Origin: Roseinatronobacter domitianus | Lineage (GTDB): Bacteria > Pseudomonadota > Alphaproteobacteria > Rhodobacterales > Rhodobacteraceae | NCBI RefSeq assembly: GCF_023336755.1 | Contig: NZ_JALZWP010000010.1 | Coordinates: 1 to 64,000, forward strand | DNA: 64,000 nt | Direction: 5' to 3' | Shown here: piece by piece, positions 54,299 to 62,780 of the stretch | How positions within the stretch are numbered: the stretch's first letter is position 1 | Layout of the letters: each line of letters starts with the position of its first letter | Program-made: the position numbers and the translations under genes | Notes under the pieces: generated by a model | Database searches by the model: none | What the model was told of the DNA's origin: nothing | The model's input: only the letters and a program-made list of their open reading frames with translations

Positions 54299-54336
54299 AA
54301 CGTGTCGCGTTCATTTGCAGTCACGCGATACGCTCT
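54297..54336. repeat. Inverted repeat between the fliG-like and motB-like genes
   Basis: AGAACGTGTCGCGT (54297-54310) pairs with ACGCGATACGCTCT (54323-54336): 12 of 14 bases are Watson-Crick and the other two are G/A-type wobbles. The loop is 12 bases. It begins at the fliG-like stop codon and lies between convergent genes. Confidence 0.6.
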
Positions 54337-54398
54337 AACCTATTGATAACGCGCGACTGGGAAGCGTGAAACCGGTTCCCGAATTTGCGCGGCACACT

Positions 54399-56486
54399 CT
54401 AGCGTTCCGTCAGTTTCAGCTCAATCCGGCGGTTCTGCGCCCGCGCTTCGGGCGTGTTGGCGCGGTTTACAGGTCGGTATTCGCCAAACCCCGTTGCAGC
54501 CAGGCGTTCAGGTGGAAAACCCAACTGATCCGTCATAAAACGCACGACAGAGAGCGCCCTTGCCTGGCTTAGCTCCCAGTTGTCCGCAAATTCTGCGCCC
54601 GGTGACAGCGCCAGATTGTCGGTATGGCCATCGACCCGCAATATCCAGTCGATATCGGAGGGGATGCGGTCAGAGACTTCGCGCAGAATCCGCACCACAT
54701 TGGCAATCTGGGCTTGCCCGGCTTCGGACAGTTCGGCAGATCCAAGTTCGAACAACACCTCGGATGAAAACACGAAACGGTCGCCCACGACTTGTATTTC
54801 GTCGCGCCCTTCCAGCAGGTCACGCAACCGCCCGAAGAATTCCGATTGGAATCGCTCCAGCCGCCGGCGTTCTGCTGCTTCCAGATCAGCGCGCGCCTTT
54901 TGCTCTGCGGCCAGTTCCGCCAGCGCAAGGTTCAACTCTGCGCCAAGGGCTTCAATCTGGGTGTCGCTGGCATCGGCACGGGCGCGGGCCTCACCCAACA
55001 GGTCTTGCAAACCGCCCACCTGACCGCGCAAGGCGGCGACCTGCTGGTTCAGCACTTCCAGACGGCGGGCATCTTCGGTGCTTGCGGCGTCTTGGTCTGC
55101 CACGCGATCGCGTGCAAGCGCCAGAAGTGCCCCGACCCGCTCGCGCTCGGTCATCTCGCGGTCAAGATCGGCTTGCAGGTCGCTTTGAGCAAGGCGCGCG
55201 GCGGCCAATAGCGTCAGCGTTTCTTCAGCCCGCGCGCGCTCTTGCTCCAGCGCCAAGGTCAAGGCGGTCAACTCGGCATCGGCGTCTTGCAGGCGGGCGC
55301 GCAGCGCCTCGGCGGCGGCGGCTTCGGCCAGCCGCGTGCGTTCTTCCTCGTTCAACGCGCCTTCGGCATCGGCCAGCCGCGCGCGCAACGCCTCTGCCGC
55401 CGCCGCTTCTGCCAAACGTGCGCGTTCCGCGTCTGACAACTCTGCCTCAAGCGTGTTGATCTGCGTTTGCCCGGCCTCCAGTTCGTCAGACAAGGCTTCG
55501 GCCCGCGCTTGCGCCGCAACGCGCAGCGCCTCTTCTTCGCTCAACCTGTTCTCTTTGGCGGCAAGCTCACGCGCAAGATCCTCGGCGCGCGCCAAGGCGG
55601 CGATCCGTGCGGCCTCTTCCAGCGACAGCTCGGATTGAGCCGCGTCCAGATCGGCGCGCAAGCCCGCGCCTTCGGTTTCCGCCTGCGCAAGGCTGTCAAG
55701 CGTGGCCACAAGACGCGCCTGCAATTCGGCCTCGCTCTCAGAGGTTTGCGCCAGTAAATCCTGCAAACGCGCGCGCTCCACCGTCAAGCTGGTGCGCGCA
55801 TCCTCTGCATTTTGTAATTGCGCGGCCAGTTGCGCCAGGGACACCTCTTGCGCCGCCGCCTCTGCCTGCGCGTCTGCCAATGCCGCCTCGACCGCATCCG
55901 CGCGGGCGGCCGCCAGTCGCGCCGCCTCTGTTTCTGCGTCCAGTTCGTCGCGCATATTGGCAAGCGCCAGTTGCAGCGCCTCTTGCTCGTCGATCAGCAC
56001 TCTTTGCGCCGCTTCCAGATCGGCCAGATCTGCGCTAAGCGTCGCGCCTTCGGCAAGGGCCGTGTCTCGTTCCGCGATCAGACTGGCGACTTGCGCTTCA
56101 AAATTCGTGATCTGCGCACGGGCATCTGCAAGCGACTGGTCGCGCGCTGCAAGATCGCGGGACAGGCCGGAAATCGTGGCAAGCTGCGCTGCGATCTGCG
56201 CCTCTGCCCCGCTAAGGTCGTCCTGCAACCCGGCCACCTGCCCTTCCAGCGCGCCAACCCGGTCGCGCGACAACCCAAGGGCGTTGGCCAGTTCTGCCAC
56301 TTCCGCGCTGAGCCCCTGCAACTGCGTGTCCTGCGTGCTGATCGTGTCGCGCAACACGAATTGCACGATCATGAAAATGGACAGCACGAACATAAGCACC
56401 AGCAAGAGCGCCGTCATCGCATCGACAAAGCCTGGCCAGATCGCGCCGCTGACATCGCGTTGGGTGCCCCTGCGCGACAAGCCCAT
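54399..56486 (-). CDS. MotB-like protein with very long coiled coil and OmpA domain
   Basis: The 695-residue protein has three parts. Residues 1-45 hold one membrane helix with IWPGFVDAMTALLLVLMFVL; Asp22 sits where MotB has its proton-binding aspartate. Residues about 50-560 are almost uninterrupted heptad-type coiled coil rich in Ala, Glu, Leu and Arg, with internal repeats such as RLAEAAAAEALRARL twice. Residues about 575-695 are an OmpA-type peptidoglycan-binding domain (DGHTDNLALSPGAEF, ELSQARALSVVRFM, GFGEYRPV, NRRIEL). It is expressed with the MotA-like gene immediately upstream (2 bases). Motor proteins of flagella or TolR are far shorter. Confidence 0.88.
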   Translation of the reverse strand: MGLSRRGTQRDVSGAIWPGFVDAMTALLLVLMFVLSIFMIVQFVLRDTISTQDTQLQGLSAEVAELANALGLSRDRVGALEGQVAGLQDDLSGAEAQIAAQLATISGLSRDLAARDQSLADARAQITNFEAQVASLIAERDTALAEGATLSADLADLEAAQRVLIDEQEALQLALANMRDELDAETEAARLAAARADAVEAALADAQAEAAAQEVSLAQLAAQLQNAEDARTSLTVERARLQDLLAQTSESEAELQARLVATLDSLAQAETEGAGLRADLDAAQSELSLEEAARIAALARAEDLARELAAKENRLSEEEALRVAAQARAEALSDELEAGQTQINTLEAELSDAERARLAEAAAAEALRARLADAEGALNEEERTRLAEAAAAEALRARLQDADAELTALTLALEQERARAEETLTLLAAARLAQSDLQADLDREMTERERVGALLALARDRVADQDAASTEDARRLEVLNQQVAALRGQVGGLQDLLGEARARADASDTQIEALGAELNLALAELAAEQKARADLEAAERRRLERFQSEFFGRLRDLLEGRDEIQVVGDRFVFSSEVLFELGSAELSEAGQAQIANVVRILREVSDRIPSDIDWILRVDGHTDNLALSPGAEFADNWELSQARALSVVRFMTDQLGFPPERLAATGFGEYRPVNRANTPEARAQNRRIELKLTER

Positions 56487-56488
56487 GG

Positions 56489-57679
56489 TTACGCCCCGTC
56501 CTTGCGCGCCGTTCCAAAGCCTGCGCGCGACAATTGCCGCACGGCCAGTGTCAGGGTGGACAGGTCAGAGCGCAGATCGGCGGTCGTTTCCAGCCGTCCG
56601 GCCGACAATTCTTCCGAAATGCGCAAAAGCTGGCCGTCGATATTGCGCAGCCGCAAGCGAATTTCAGCATCCGAATGCGGCCCGCCCTGCCCTTCATCGC
56701 GCTGATAATAGCCCAGAATTTGTTCCTGAGCAGTTGCAATCCGCTCCATTGCCGGGTCGCCTGCGCCCATGTTGCTGCCGGCCAGCCGGTCGATCGCCTC
56801 TACCAGCAGCCCAAGCGCCTGATCCAGTTGCGCGCGCTCGGTATCGGCCTGCATCTGCTGGCGGCGCATCGCTTCCATCTGCTCGGCCATCGAGTCGAGC
56901 ACCTGGACAACCGCGCCCAGCTCTTGCCCCTGTTCGACATCGCCCCCGGCAAAGCCCAGCCGGGTGATCGAGGATAGCCACTCTTCCAACTGGCGGTAAA
57001 AGCGGTTTTGCCCATGACCTGCGAACAGCTCCAGCAGGCCCACGACCAGCGATCCCGCCAGCCCCAGCAAGGACGACGAAAACGCCGTGCCCATTCCGCC
57101 CAATTGCGCTTCCAAACCCGACATAAGGTTCGAGAAGACATCGATCCCGGTCTGGTTTTCCTCTGGCGCAAGCGAGCGGATGGTTTCGACCACGGCCGGA
57201 ACCGTCGTCGCCAGCCCGTAAAACGTTCCCAACAAACCAAGGAAAATCAATAGGTTGATGATATATCGGGTGATGTCGCGCAACTCATCCAGCCGTGTCG
57301 CGACAGAGTCGAGGATGGATTGCGCCGAGGCCGAGCCAATCTGCGCCCCCCTGCCCCGCCCACGCAGCAAGGCCGCCAGCGGCATCAGCAATCCGGGCGG
57401 CACTGTCGCCTCATGTCCGGCGCGCTCTGCGGCGAAACCTTCGATCCAGACGATAGAGCGGTTAAGCTGGATGACCTGCCAGAACGTGGCCAGCACACCA
57501 ATCACGAACACGCAAAAGATCACGCCGTTCAACCAGACATTGGCAAGGAAAATGCCAGAAACGCGCGGGTAAGCGACATAGGACGCGGCAGCGACCAGAC
57601 CGATAACGAGCAGCATCATCACTATCTGGCGCACGGGCCGCGAAAACTGTGTTTTTACCCCAAATTGGGACCGGGCCAT
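56489..57679 (-). CDS. MotA/TolQ/ExbB-like proton-channel family protein
   Basis: The 396-residue membrane protein has four hydrophobic helices at about 17-36, 48-70, 139-163 and 199-219. The third carries LIFLGLLGTFYGLATTVP and the fourth GTAFSSSLLGLAGSLVVG, the conserved pore helices of the MotA/TolQ/ExbB family. Residues 75-135 form the cytoplasmic loop and 220-396 a long cytoplasmic, partly coiled tail. Paired with the MotB-like gene, it should form an ion-driven stator-type complex. It lacks the MotA PEGAE-type motor loop that I could recognise. Confidence 0.88.
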   Translation of the reverse strand: MARSQFGVKTQFSRPVRQIVMMLLVIGLVAAASYVAYPRVSGIFLANVWLNGVIFCVFVIGVLATFWQVIQLNRSIVWIEGFAAERAGHEATVPPGLLMPLAALLRGRGRGAQIGSASAQSILDSVATRLDELRDITRYIINLLIFLGLLGTFYGLATTVPAVVETIRSLAPEENQTGIDVFSNLMSGLEAQLGGMGTAFSSSLLGLAGSLVVGLLELFAGHGQNRFYRQLEEWLSSITRLGFAGGDVEQGQELGAVVQVLDSMAEQMEAMRRQQMQADTERAQLDQALGLLVEAIDRLAGSNMGAGDPAMERIATAQEQILGYYQRDEGQGGPHSDAEIRLRLRNIDGQLLRISEELSAGRLETTADLRSDLSTLTLAVRQLSRAGFGTARKDGA

Positions 57680-57800
57680 GATGCTTTGCCTTGCTCCTTA
57701 GGTGCGGCGCAATCTTACGGTGGCATCCCGCCCCTGCCAACCACCATTCGCGGTTTGACACCCAAAATATTGTGTTTTGCGGCAGAGTGACCACAACACG

Positions 57801-57826
57801 AAAACCGCCCCGATGGGGGCGGTTTT
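57801..57826 (-). terminator. Rho-independent terminator of the DUF2852 gene
   Basis: AAAACCGCCCC (57801-57811) pairs with GGGGCGGTTTT (57816-57826) around a short loop. Read on the minus strand it follows the DUF2852 stop by about 20 bases and ends in TTTT. It separates that gene from the MotA-like gene downstream. Confidence 0.85.
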
Positions 57827-57847
57827 GCAGCAGATCCGGCAAGGCTG

Positions 57848-58249
57848 TCAGTCAAGCGACGGTGCGGCCTGACCCTCACTCTCGTGGCGCTTGCGATTGT
57901 CGGCCATGAATTGATCGAACTCCGCCTTGTCTTTGGCCTCTCGCAGGCGGGTCAGGAAGGCATCGAAGGCGGCTTGTTCGTCTTCTAGTCGGCGCAGCGT
58001 GTCGGCCTTGTAAGCGTCGAAGGCGCTGTTGCCAGACGACTGGCCCGCGAAACCGATGGCACGGGACGTGCGGTAAGATGATTTGAACATGTGCTTTCCC
58101 CAGATCATATAAGCAAGAAGTGCAAGGCCGATTGGCCAGAACAGGATGAAACCAAGGACCATCGTGGCGATCCAAGCCGGTTTTCCATAGCCGTCAAGCC
58201 ACTGTTCGGCGCGGCGAAACCAGTTTGACGGAGCTGCGAGTGTTGTCAT
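57848..58249 (-). CDS. DUF2852 family membrane protein
   Basis: The 133-residue protein has one or two membrane segments (AWIATMVLGFILFWPIGLALLAYMIWG) followed by a cytoplasmic helical part with the family motif AFDAYKADTLRRLEDEQAAFDAFLTRLREAKDKAEFDQFM and a short tail. DUF2852 is common in Alphaproteobacteria and uncharacterised. The promoter region upstream contains a perfect inverted repeat (58283-58299). Confidence 0.9.
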   Translation of the reverse strand: MTTLAAPSNWFRRAEQWLDGYGKPAWIATMVLGFILFWPIGLALLAYMIWGKHMFKSSYRTSRAIGFAGQSSGNSAFDAYKADTLRRLEDEQAAFDAFLTRLREAKDKAEFDQFMADNRKRHESEGQAAPSLD

Positions 58250-58592
58250 GTTGTTCCCTTTCCAGAGTGTGTCTAGCTGCGTTGTAAATGTTATTTACAT
58301 TAACATATTTGGGGAGTGTGCGGCCATGTTCAAGAGTTTTGTTGGAAAAATCTGATACTGGGGCCTTGGCCGAATAAACTGCACGACCAGGAAAATGGGG
58401 CGCAGCTGTGGCGCACCGCCTGCGCATCAAGAGCGCAGCGGATGGCCGGAGCTTGGCGCAAGGCGTTTCAGTGTGGCCGATTTATGGTGGCGACGTCCGA
58501 AGCACCGAGGATCGCGCGCTGGCATCTGCCTCAGATACTGATGCGCCAGTGTGAGCGGAAAAATGCTAGCGTCAGAATGAAAGACTATATCT
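58250..58592. other. 343-base gap without a supported gene
   Basis: The left part holds AT-rich, dyad-symmetric DNA that probably contains the promoter and operator of the minus-strand DUF2852 gene. A weak open frame on the plus strand (58316-58618) has poor codon use, no ribosome site and no recognisable domain. Nothing else is seen. Confidence 0.5.
58283..58299. promoter_or_regulatory. Perfect inverted repeat, probable operator upstream of DUF2852
   Basis: TGTAAAT-GTT-ATTTACA is a perfect 7+3+7 dyad, and an overlapping dyad ATGTTA...TAACAT extends to 58306. It lies 34-50 bases upstream of the DUF2852 start. The TGT...ACA ends resemble PpsR/CrtJ-type sites, but the spacing is 11 rather than 12 bases. 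Confidence 0.5.
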
Positions 58593-59537
58593 TCACCCCA
58601 CCTCCCGCAAAACCCTAGGCACCTTGAACTCCACCCGTTCTTTCGCGGTTTCCACCAGTTCCACTGTCACGTCATAACGGGCGTGGAAGGCGTCGATCAC
58701 CTCGTTTATCAGCACTTCGGGGGCCGATGCCCCGGCGGTGATGCCCACTGACCGCACGCCATCCAACGCGCGCCAGTCGATATCGGCGGCGCGCTGCACC
58801 AGTTGCGCATAGGCACACCCTTTGGCGCGGCCCACTTCGACCAGCCGCTGCGAGTTCGAGGAATTCGGCGCGCCGATGACCAGCAGCGCGTCGATCAGCG
58901 GCGCGATGGCCTTGACCGCTTCCTGACGGTTGGTGGTGGCGTAGCAGATGTCTTCCTTATGCGGGCCGACGATCGTGGGAAAGCGCGCCTTGAGCGCAGC
59001 GACCACATCCGCCGTATCATCAACAGAGAGCGTGGTCTGGGTGATATAGGCCAGTTTTGACGGGTCGCGCACCTTTAGCCCCGCCACATCGTCGGCGGTT
59101 TCCACCAGCAGCACTTCGCCATCGGGCAGTTGCCCCATCGTGCCCACGGTTTCGGGGTGGCCCGCATGACCGATCATGACCATTTGCAACCCGTTTTCAT
59201 TGTGGCGCTCGGCTTCTATATGCACCTTGCTGACCAGCGGGCAGGTGGCATCGACAAATAGCATCTGCCGCGCTTGGGCCGCTTCAGGCACCGATTTCGG
59301 CACGCCATGGGCGGAAAAGATCACCGGGCGGTCATCGGGGCAGTCGTCCAACTCCTCGACAAAGACCGCGCCCTTGTCGCGCAGGCTGTCGACGACGAAT
59401 TTGTTATGCACGATTTCATGCCGCACATAAACCGGTGCGCCCCATTTTTCCAACGCCATCTCGACGATTTTGATCGCGCGGTCCACGCCCGCGCAAAACC
59501 CGCGCGGGGCGGCCAGATACAGGGTCAATGCGGTCAT
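58593..59537 (-). CDS. ispH: 4-hydroxy-3-methylbut-2-enyl diphosphate reductase
   Basis: IspH makes IPP and DMAPP in the last step of the non-mevalonate isoprenoid pathway, using a 4Fe-4S cluster. The 314-residue protein shows the three cluster cysteines: Cys15 in [12 protein letters not shown], the one in [11 protein letters not shown], and the one in [50 protein letters not shown] and GASAPEVLI complete the family pattern. Confidence 0.97.
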   Translation of the reverse strand: MTALTLYLAAPRGFCAGVDRAIKIVEMALEKWGAPVYVRHEIVHNKFVVDSLRDKGAVFVEELDDCPDDRPVIFSAHGVPKSVPEAAQARQMLFVDATCPLVSKVHIEAERHNENGLQMVMIGHAGHPETVGTMGQLPDGEVLLVETADDVAGLKVRDPSKLAYITQTTLSVDDTADVVAALKARFPTIVGPHKEDICYATTNRQEAVKAIAPLIDALLVIGAPNSSNSQRLVEVGRAKGCAYAQLVQRAADIDWRALDGVRSVGITAGASAPEVLINEVIDAFHARYDVTVELVETAKERVEFKVPRVLREVG

Positions 59538-59599
59538 GTCAGGGCGCTTTCAGGTCCGGGACTATTTGTCCCAGACCTAACCTTTGGGCGCTGTTTCGT

Positions 59600-60697
59600 C
59601 TAGCCCTGCGCGCAGTCGGCAATCGCTTGCGCCATATTGCGCATCAGCGTGCCGTAAAGCCCGGCACCCGGTTCCAGCAGGCTGCCGGCGGGGTCAAGCG
59701 TGGCGCCAAGGCGCACGCCGGTGCCGTCTATCATGGTTGTGACCAGCGCGGGGTCATGCGCCGCTTCGGGGAAGATGCAGACGGCGGCATCGGCCTGCAT
59801 GTCGGCGCGCAAGGCGGCCAGACGTTGCGCACCGGGGCTGGCGGCATCCCCCAGCGCGATGGACCCGGCCTGCATCAGGTCGAACTGGTTGACGAAATAG
59901 CCGTAAGCATCGTGGAACGTGACAAAGGCCATGTCGCGGGCCGGGGCGAGGAGGGTGTCGATCTCGGCGGTGAGTGCTGCGATTTCGGCCTTGGCGCTAT
60001 CTGCATTCGCCGCGAAATCTGCGGCATGGTCGGGCATATGTTCGGCCAGTTCGGTGGCGATGGCGTCTACCCAATTGATAGCGATTCGTGTGTCGAGCCA
60101 CGCATGCGGGTCAAGCCCGGAATGGGCATGGTCGTCTCCATGGTCATGGCCATGATCGTCGTGCCCGTGGTCGTCGTGCCCGTGGTCGTGAGAGGCGTGT
60201 TCATGCCCATGATCGTCATGCGAGTGCGCGTCATGGCCGTGCTCGCCCGTATGCGCGTCATCGCCGTGATGATCGTGCTCGTGCCCATGGTCGTCTTCAT
60301 GCGCGTGCCCATGGTCGTCTTCATGCGCGTGCTCATCATGCGCCTTCGCATCTTTGGCCTGCCCAAACTCACGCAGCAAAACGCCGTCCACCTCCAACAA
60401 AGCCACCGAATGCGCGTCGCCGCCAAGGCCCGAAATTGCGCGGCCCATCCATGGCGTCATCTCTTCGCCGATCCACACCACCACATCCGCTTGTGACAAA
60501 GCCTGCGCCTGGCTTGGGCGTAACTGGTAGGAATGTGCGTTTGCGCCCCGGTCCAGCATCAGGTCAGCGGTGCCGTGATCGCCCAGCACCATCGATACCA
60601 GCGAATGCGCCACCGGAATATCGGTCACAACGCGGAGTTCATGGGCGGCAAGCGGGGTGCCAAGCATTGCGGCGGCCAAAGCGATGGAGTAGCGCAT
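59600..60697 (-). CDS. znuA: Zinc ABC transporter substrate-binding protein
   Basis: The 365-residue periplasmic protein starts with a signal peptide (SIALAAAMLGTPLAA) and has the ZnuA/TroA fold with HSLVSMVLGD, GANAHSYQLRPSQA and DPHAWLDTRIA, the zinc-ligand histidines. Between about residues 115 and 198 lies an exceptionally long histidine/aspartate-rich loop (repeats of HGHDDHGHDD type) that gathers zinc. It is divergent from zur-znuC-znuB, and one Zur box lies in between. Confidence 0.96.
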   Translation of the reverse strand: MRYSIALAAAMLGTPLAAHELRVVTDIPVAHSLVSMVLGDHGTADLMLDRGANAHSYQLRPSQAQALSQADVVVWIGEEMTPWMGRAISGLGGDAHSVALLEVDGVLLREFGQAKDAKAHDEHAHEDDHGHAHEDDHGHEHDHHGDDAHTGEHGHDAHSHDDHGHEHASHDHGHDDHGHDDHGHDHGDDHAHSGLDPHAWLDTRIAINWVDAIATELAEHMPDHAADFAANADSAKAEIAALTAEIDTLLAPARDMAFVTFHDAYGYFVNQFDLMQAGSIALGDAASPGAQRLAALRADMQADAAVCIFPEAAHDPALVTTMIDGTGVRLGATLDPAGSLLEPGAGLYGTLMRNMAQAIADCAQG

Positions 60698-60738
60698 CTC
60701 TGTCTCCTTGTGTTACAAAGTTACACACCCTATCATAC

Positions 60739-60751
60739 GTTATATCATAAC
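60739..60751. promoter_or_regulatory. Zur operator
   Basis: GTTATATCATAAC is a perfect palindrome (GTTAT-ATC-ATAAC) and matches the alphaproteobacterial Zur box. It lies between the divergent znuA and zur genes, 41 bases from the znuA start codon and 16 bases from the zur start, so one box can control both. Confidence 0.85.
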
Positions 60752-60767
60752 AGTCAAGGCCCGACGC

Positions 60768-61262
60768 ATGAGCGAACACATCCACGGCGCGTTTTGTTGT
60801 CCGGATCATTCTGGCCAACAGGGCGCACGCACGATCCTGTCCCAAGCCGAGGCCCGCGCCACGCGCATGGGGCTGCGCCTGACCCCGGTGCGGTTGCGCA
60901 CGCTGGAGTTGTTGATCGCGGCCCATGGCGCGCTTGGGGCGTATGACGTGCTGGAAAAACTGGCCGCCGAGGGCTACGGCACCCAGCCGCCGGTGGCTTA
61001 CCGGGCATTGAACTGGCTGGTCGAGCATGGCTTCGCCCATCGTATCCGGCGGCTGAACGCCTTTACCGCCTGCGCGCACCCAAGCGACGATCACGCGGCG
61101 GCGTTTCTGATCTGCACCGGCTGCGATAGCGTGACCGAAGCACCGGCCGGGGCCGTGACCGCGGCGCTGACCCAAGCCGCAGATAGCGCCGGTTTCAGTA
61201 TGGATCGCGCCACGATAGAGGCCGTGGGCCAATGCCGCGCCTGCCAAGGGGCAAACGCATGA
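60768..61262 (+). CDS. zur: Zinc uptake regulator Zur (Fur family)
   Basis: The 164-residue repressor has the Fur-family winged helix (RMGLRLTPVRLRTLELLIA, PPVAYRALNWLVEHGFAHR) and zinc-binding cysteines in LICTGCDSV and QCRACQG, plus an N-terminal His/Cys cluster MSEHIHGAFCCPDH. With zinc it should bind the adjacent box and repress the transporter and itself. I use the ATG at 60768. Its stop overlaps znuC by 4 bases. Confidence 0.95.
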   Translation: MSEHIHGAFCCPDHSGQQGARTILSQAEARATRMGLRLTPVRLRTLELLIAAHGALGAYDVLEKLAAEGYGTQPPVAYRALNWLVEHGFAHRIRRLNAFTACAHPSDDHAAAFLICTGCDSVTEAPAGAVTAALTQAADSAGFSMDRATIEAVGQCRACQGANA

Positions 61263-61987
61263 GCCTGATTGCAACTGAACATCTTGCCGTGCGCCTTGGC
61301 GGGCGCGAAGTTCTGCATCATATCGACCTGAGCGTCGCGCCGGGAGAGATTGTGACCATCGTCGGCCCCAATGGCTCTGGCAAAAGCACATTGTTGCGCG
61401 CACTTTTGGGGGTGGTCGCGCCGTCGAAGGGGCGCGTGACGCGGCAGCCAGGTCTGCGCATTGGTTATGTGCCGCAAAAGCTGCATATCGACCCGACCAT
61501 GCCTTTGCCCGTCGCGCGGTTCCTGTCGCTGCCCGACCGCCAAAGCAACGCGCGGATTGGCGAAGTGCTGGCCCGTGTCGGCGTGCCCGATGTGGCCGGG
61601 CAAGACATGACCACGCTGTCGGGGGGGCAATTTCAACGGGTGCTTTTGGCACGCGCGCTGCTGTCGCATCCCGACATCCTGATCCTGGATGAAGCCACGG
61701 CGGGGCTGGACCAACCCGGCACCGCCGCCTTTTACCGGCTGATCGAAGATGTCCGCCGCGAGTTGGGCTGCGCCGTGCTGTCGGTCAGTCATGATCTGCA
61801 TGTGGTGATGAGCGCATCGGACCGCGTGATCTGTCTGAACGGGCATATCTGCTGTTCCGGTGCGCCGCATGTGGTGCGCGCGGCGCCGGAATATCGCGCG
61901 CTGTTCGGGTATGGCACCGGCGGCGCGCTGGCGTTGTATCAGCATGAACATGACCACGAACACGAGGATCACGCCCATGCTGGATGA
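61259..61987 (+). CDS. znuC: Zinc ABC transporter ATP-binding protein
   Basis: The 242-residue ATPase has Walker A VGPNGSGKST, Q-loop IGYVPQKLHIDPTMP, signature TLSGGQFQRVLLARALL and Walker B ILILDEATAGLDQP, with a C-terminal His-rich tail (HEHDHEHEDHAHAG) typical of ZnuC. DEATAGLD has Ala where Pro is usual. The ATG at 61259 overlaps the zur stop (ATGA), and the stop overlaps znuB by 11 bases. Confidence 0.95.
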   Translation: MSLIATEHLAVRLGGREVLHHIDLSVAPGEIVTIVGPNGSGKSTLLRALLGVVAPSKGRVTRQPGLRIGYVPQKLHIDPTMPLPVARFLSLPDRQSNARIGEVLARVGVPDVAGQDMTTLSGGQFQRVLLARALLSHPDILILDEATAGLDQPGTAAFYRLIEDVRRELGCAVLSVSHDLHVVMSASDRVICLNGHICCSGAPHVVRAAPEYRALFGYGTGGALALYQHEHDHEHEDHAHAG

Positions 61988-62780
61988 TTTCCTGATGCGC
62001 GCCCTTATTGCGGGGCTGATGGTCGCGCTGGCGGCTGGTCCCTTGGGTTGTTTTGTCGTCTGGCGGCGCATGGCCTATTTCGGAGACGCAACCGCCCATG
62101 CCGCCATTCTGGGTGTGGCGCTGGCGCTTGGTTTTGCTCTGAACCTGTATGTCGGCATTATCCTGGTCGCGCTGGCCATGGCGATGACGGTCGCGGCCTT
62201 GGCGGGCCGTGGCTGGGCAATGGATACCACGCTGGGCGTTCTGGCGCATTCGGCGCTGGCCTGCGGTTTGGTCGCAGTGTCCTATCTGCCCGGTGTTCGG
62301 GTGGACCTGACCTCATATTTATTCGGTGACATTCTTGCGGTCACGCGCGCTGATCTGGCCGTGATAGCACTTGGCGCTGGCGCGGTTCTGGCACTGCTGG
62401 CATGGCGCTGGCGCGCGCTGCTGACCGCTACCCTGTCCGAAGACCTTGCCCATGCGGCTGGCATAAATCCGGCGCGCGAACGGCTGGTGCTGACCGTGGC
62501 GCTGGCGATTGTCGTGGCCGTGTCGCTGAAAATTGTGGGCGCTTTGCTGATTGCTGCCATGCTTATCATCCCTGCCGCAGCCGCGCGGAATGTGGCGCGC
62601 ACGCCAGAGGCGATGGCGGTGGGCGCAATCGCGCTTGGCGCGCTGTCGGTCTGGGGCGGGCTGCAACTGTCGCTGTTGCAAGATACGCCCTCTGGCCCGT
62701 CCATCGTGGTCGTGGCAGCGGGACTGTTCCTCGCGACAACGCTTGGGCGCGTGGCGCTTCAGAAGCGGTCCACGCGGTAA
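61977..62780 (+). CDS. znuB: Zinc ABC transporter permease
   Basis: The 267-residue permease has about eight membrane helices and the ZnuB family pattern: GPLGCFVVWRRMAYFGDATAHAA, DTTLGVLAHSALACG, SYLFGDILAVTRADL, LAHAAGINPARERLVL and IVGALLIAAMLIIPAAAARN. It forms the inner-membrane zinc channel with ZnuC. Its 3' end overlaps the convergent DadA-like gene by 22 bases. Confidence 0.95.
   Translation: MLDDFLMRALIAGLMVALAAGPLGCFVVWRRMAYFGDATAHAAILGVALALGFALNLYVGIILVALAMAMTVAALAGRGWAMDTTLGVLAHSALACGLVAVSYLPGVRVDLTSYLFGDILAVTRADLAVIALGAGAVLALLAWRWRALLTATLSEDLAHAAGINPARERLVLTVALAIVVAVSLKIVGALLIAAMLIIPAAAARNVARTPEAMAVGAIALGALSVWGGLQLSLLQDTPSGPSIVVVAAGLFLATTLGRVALQKRSTR

Noticed and set aside
53231-57679. 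Classical Zorya defence system
   Set aside because: Zorya has a ZorA with a long cytoplasmic tail, a short ZorB and ZorC/D or ZorE partners; here the long coil is in the MotB-like subunit and no helicase or nuclease gene is present.
58283-58299. PpsR/CrtJ photosynthesis regulator site
   Set aside because: The spacing between TGT and ACA is 11, not 12, and no photosynthesis gene is in the window.
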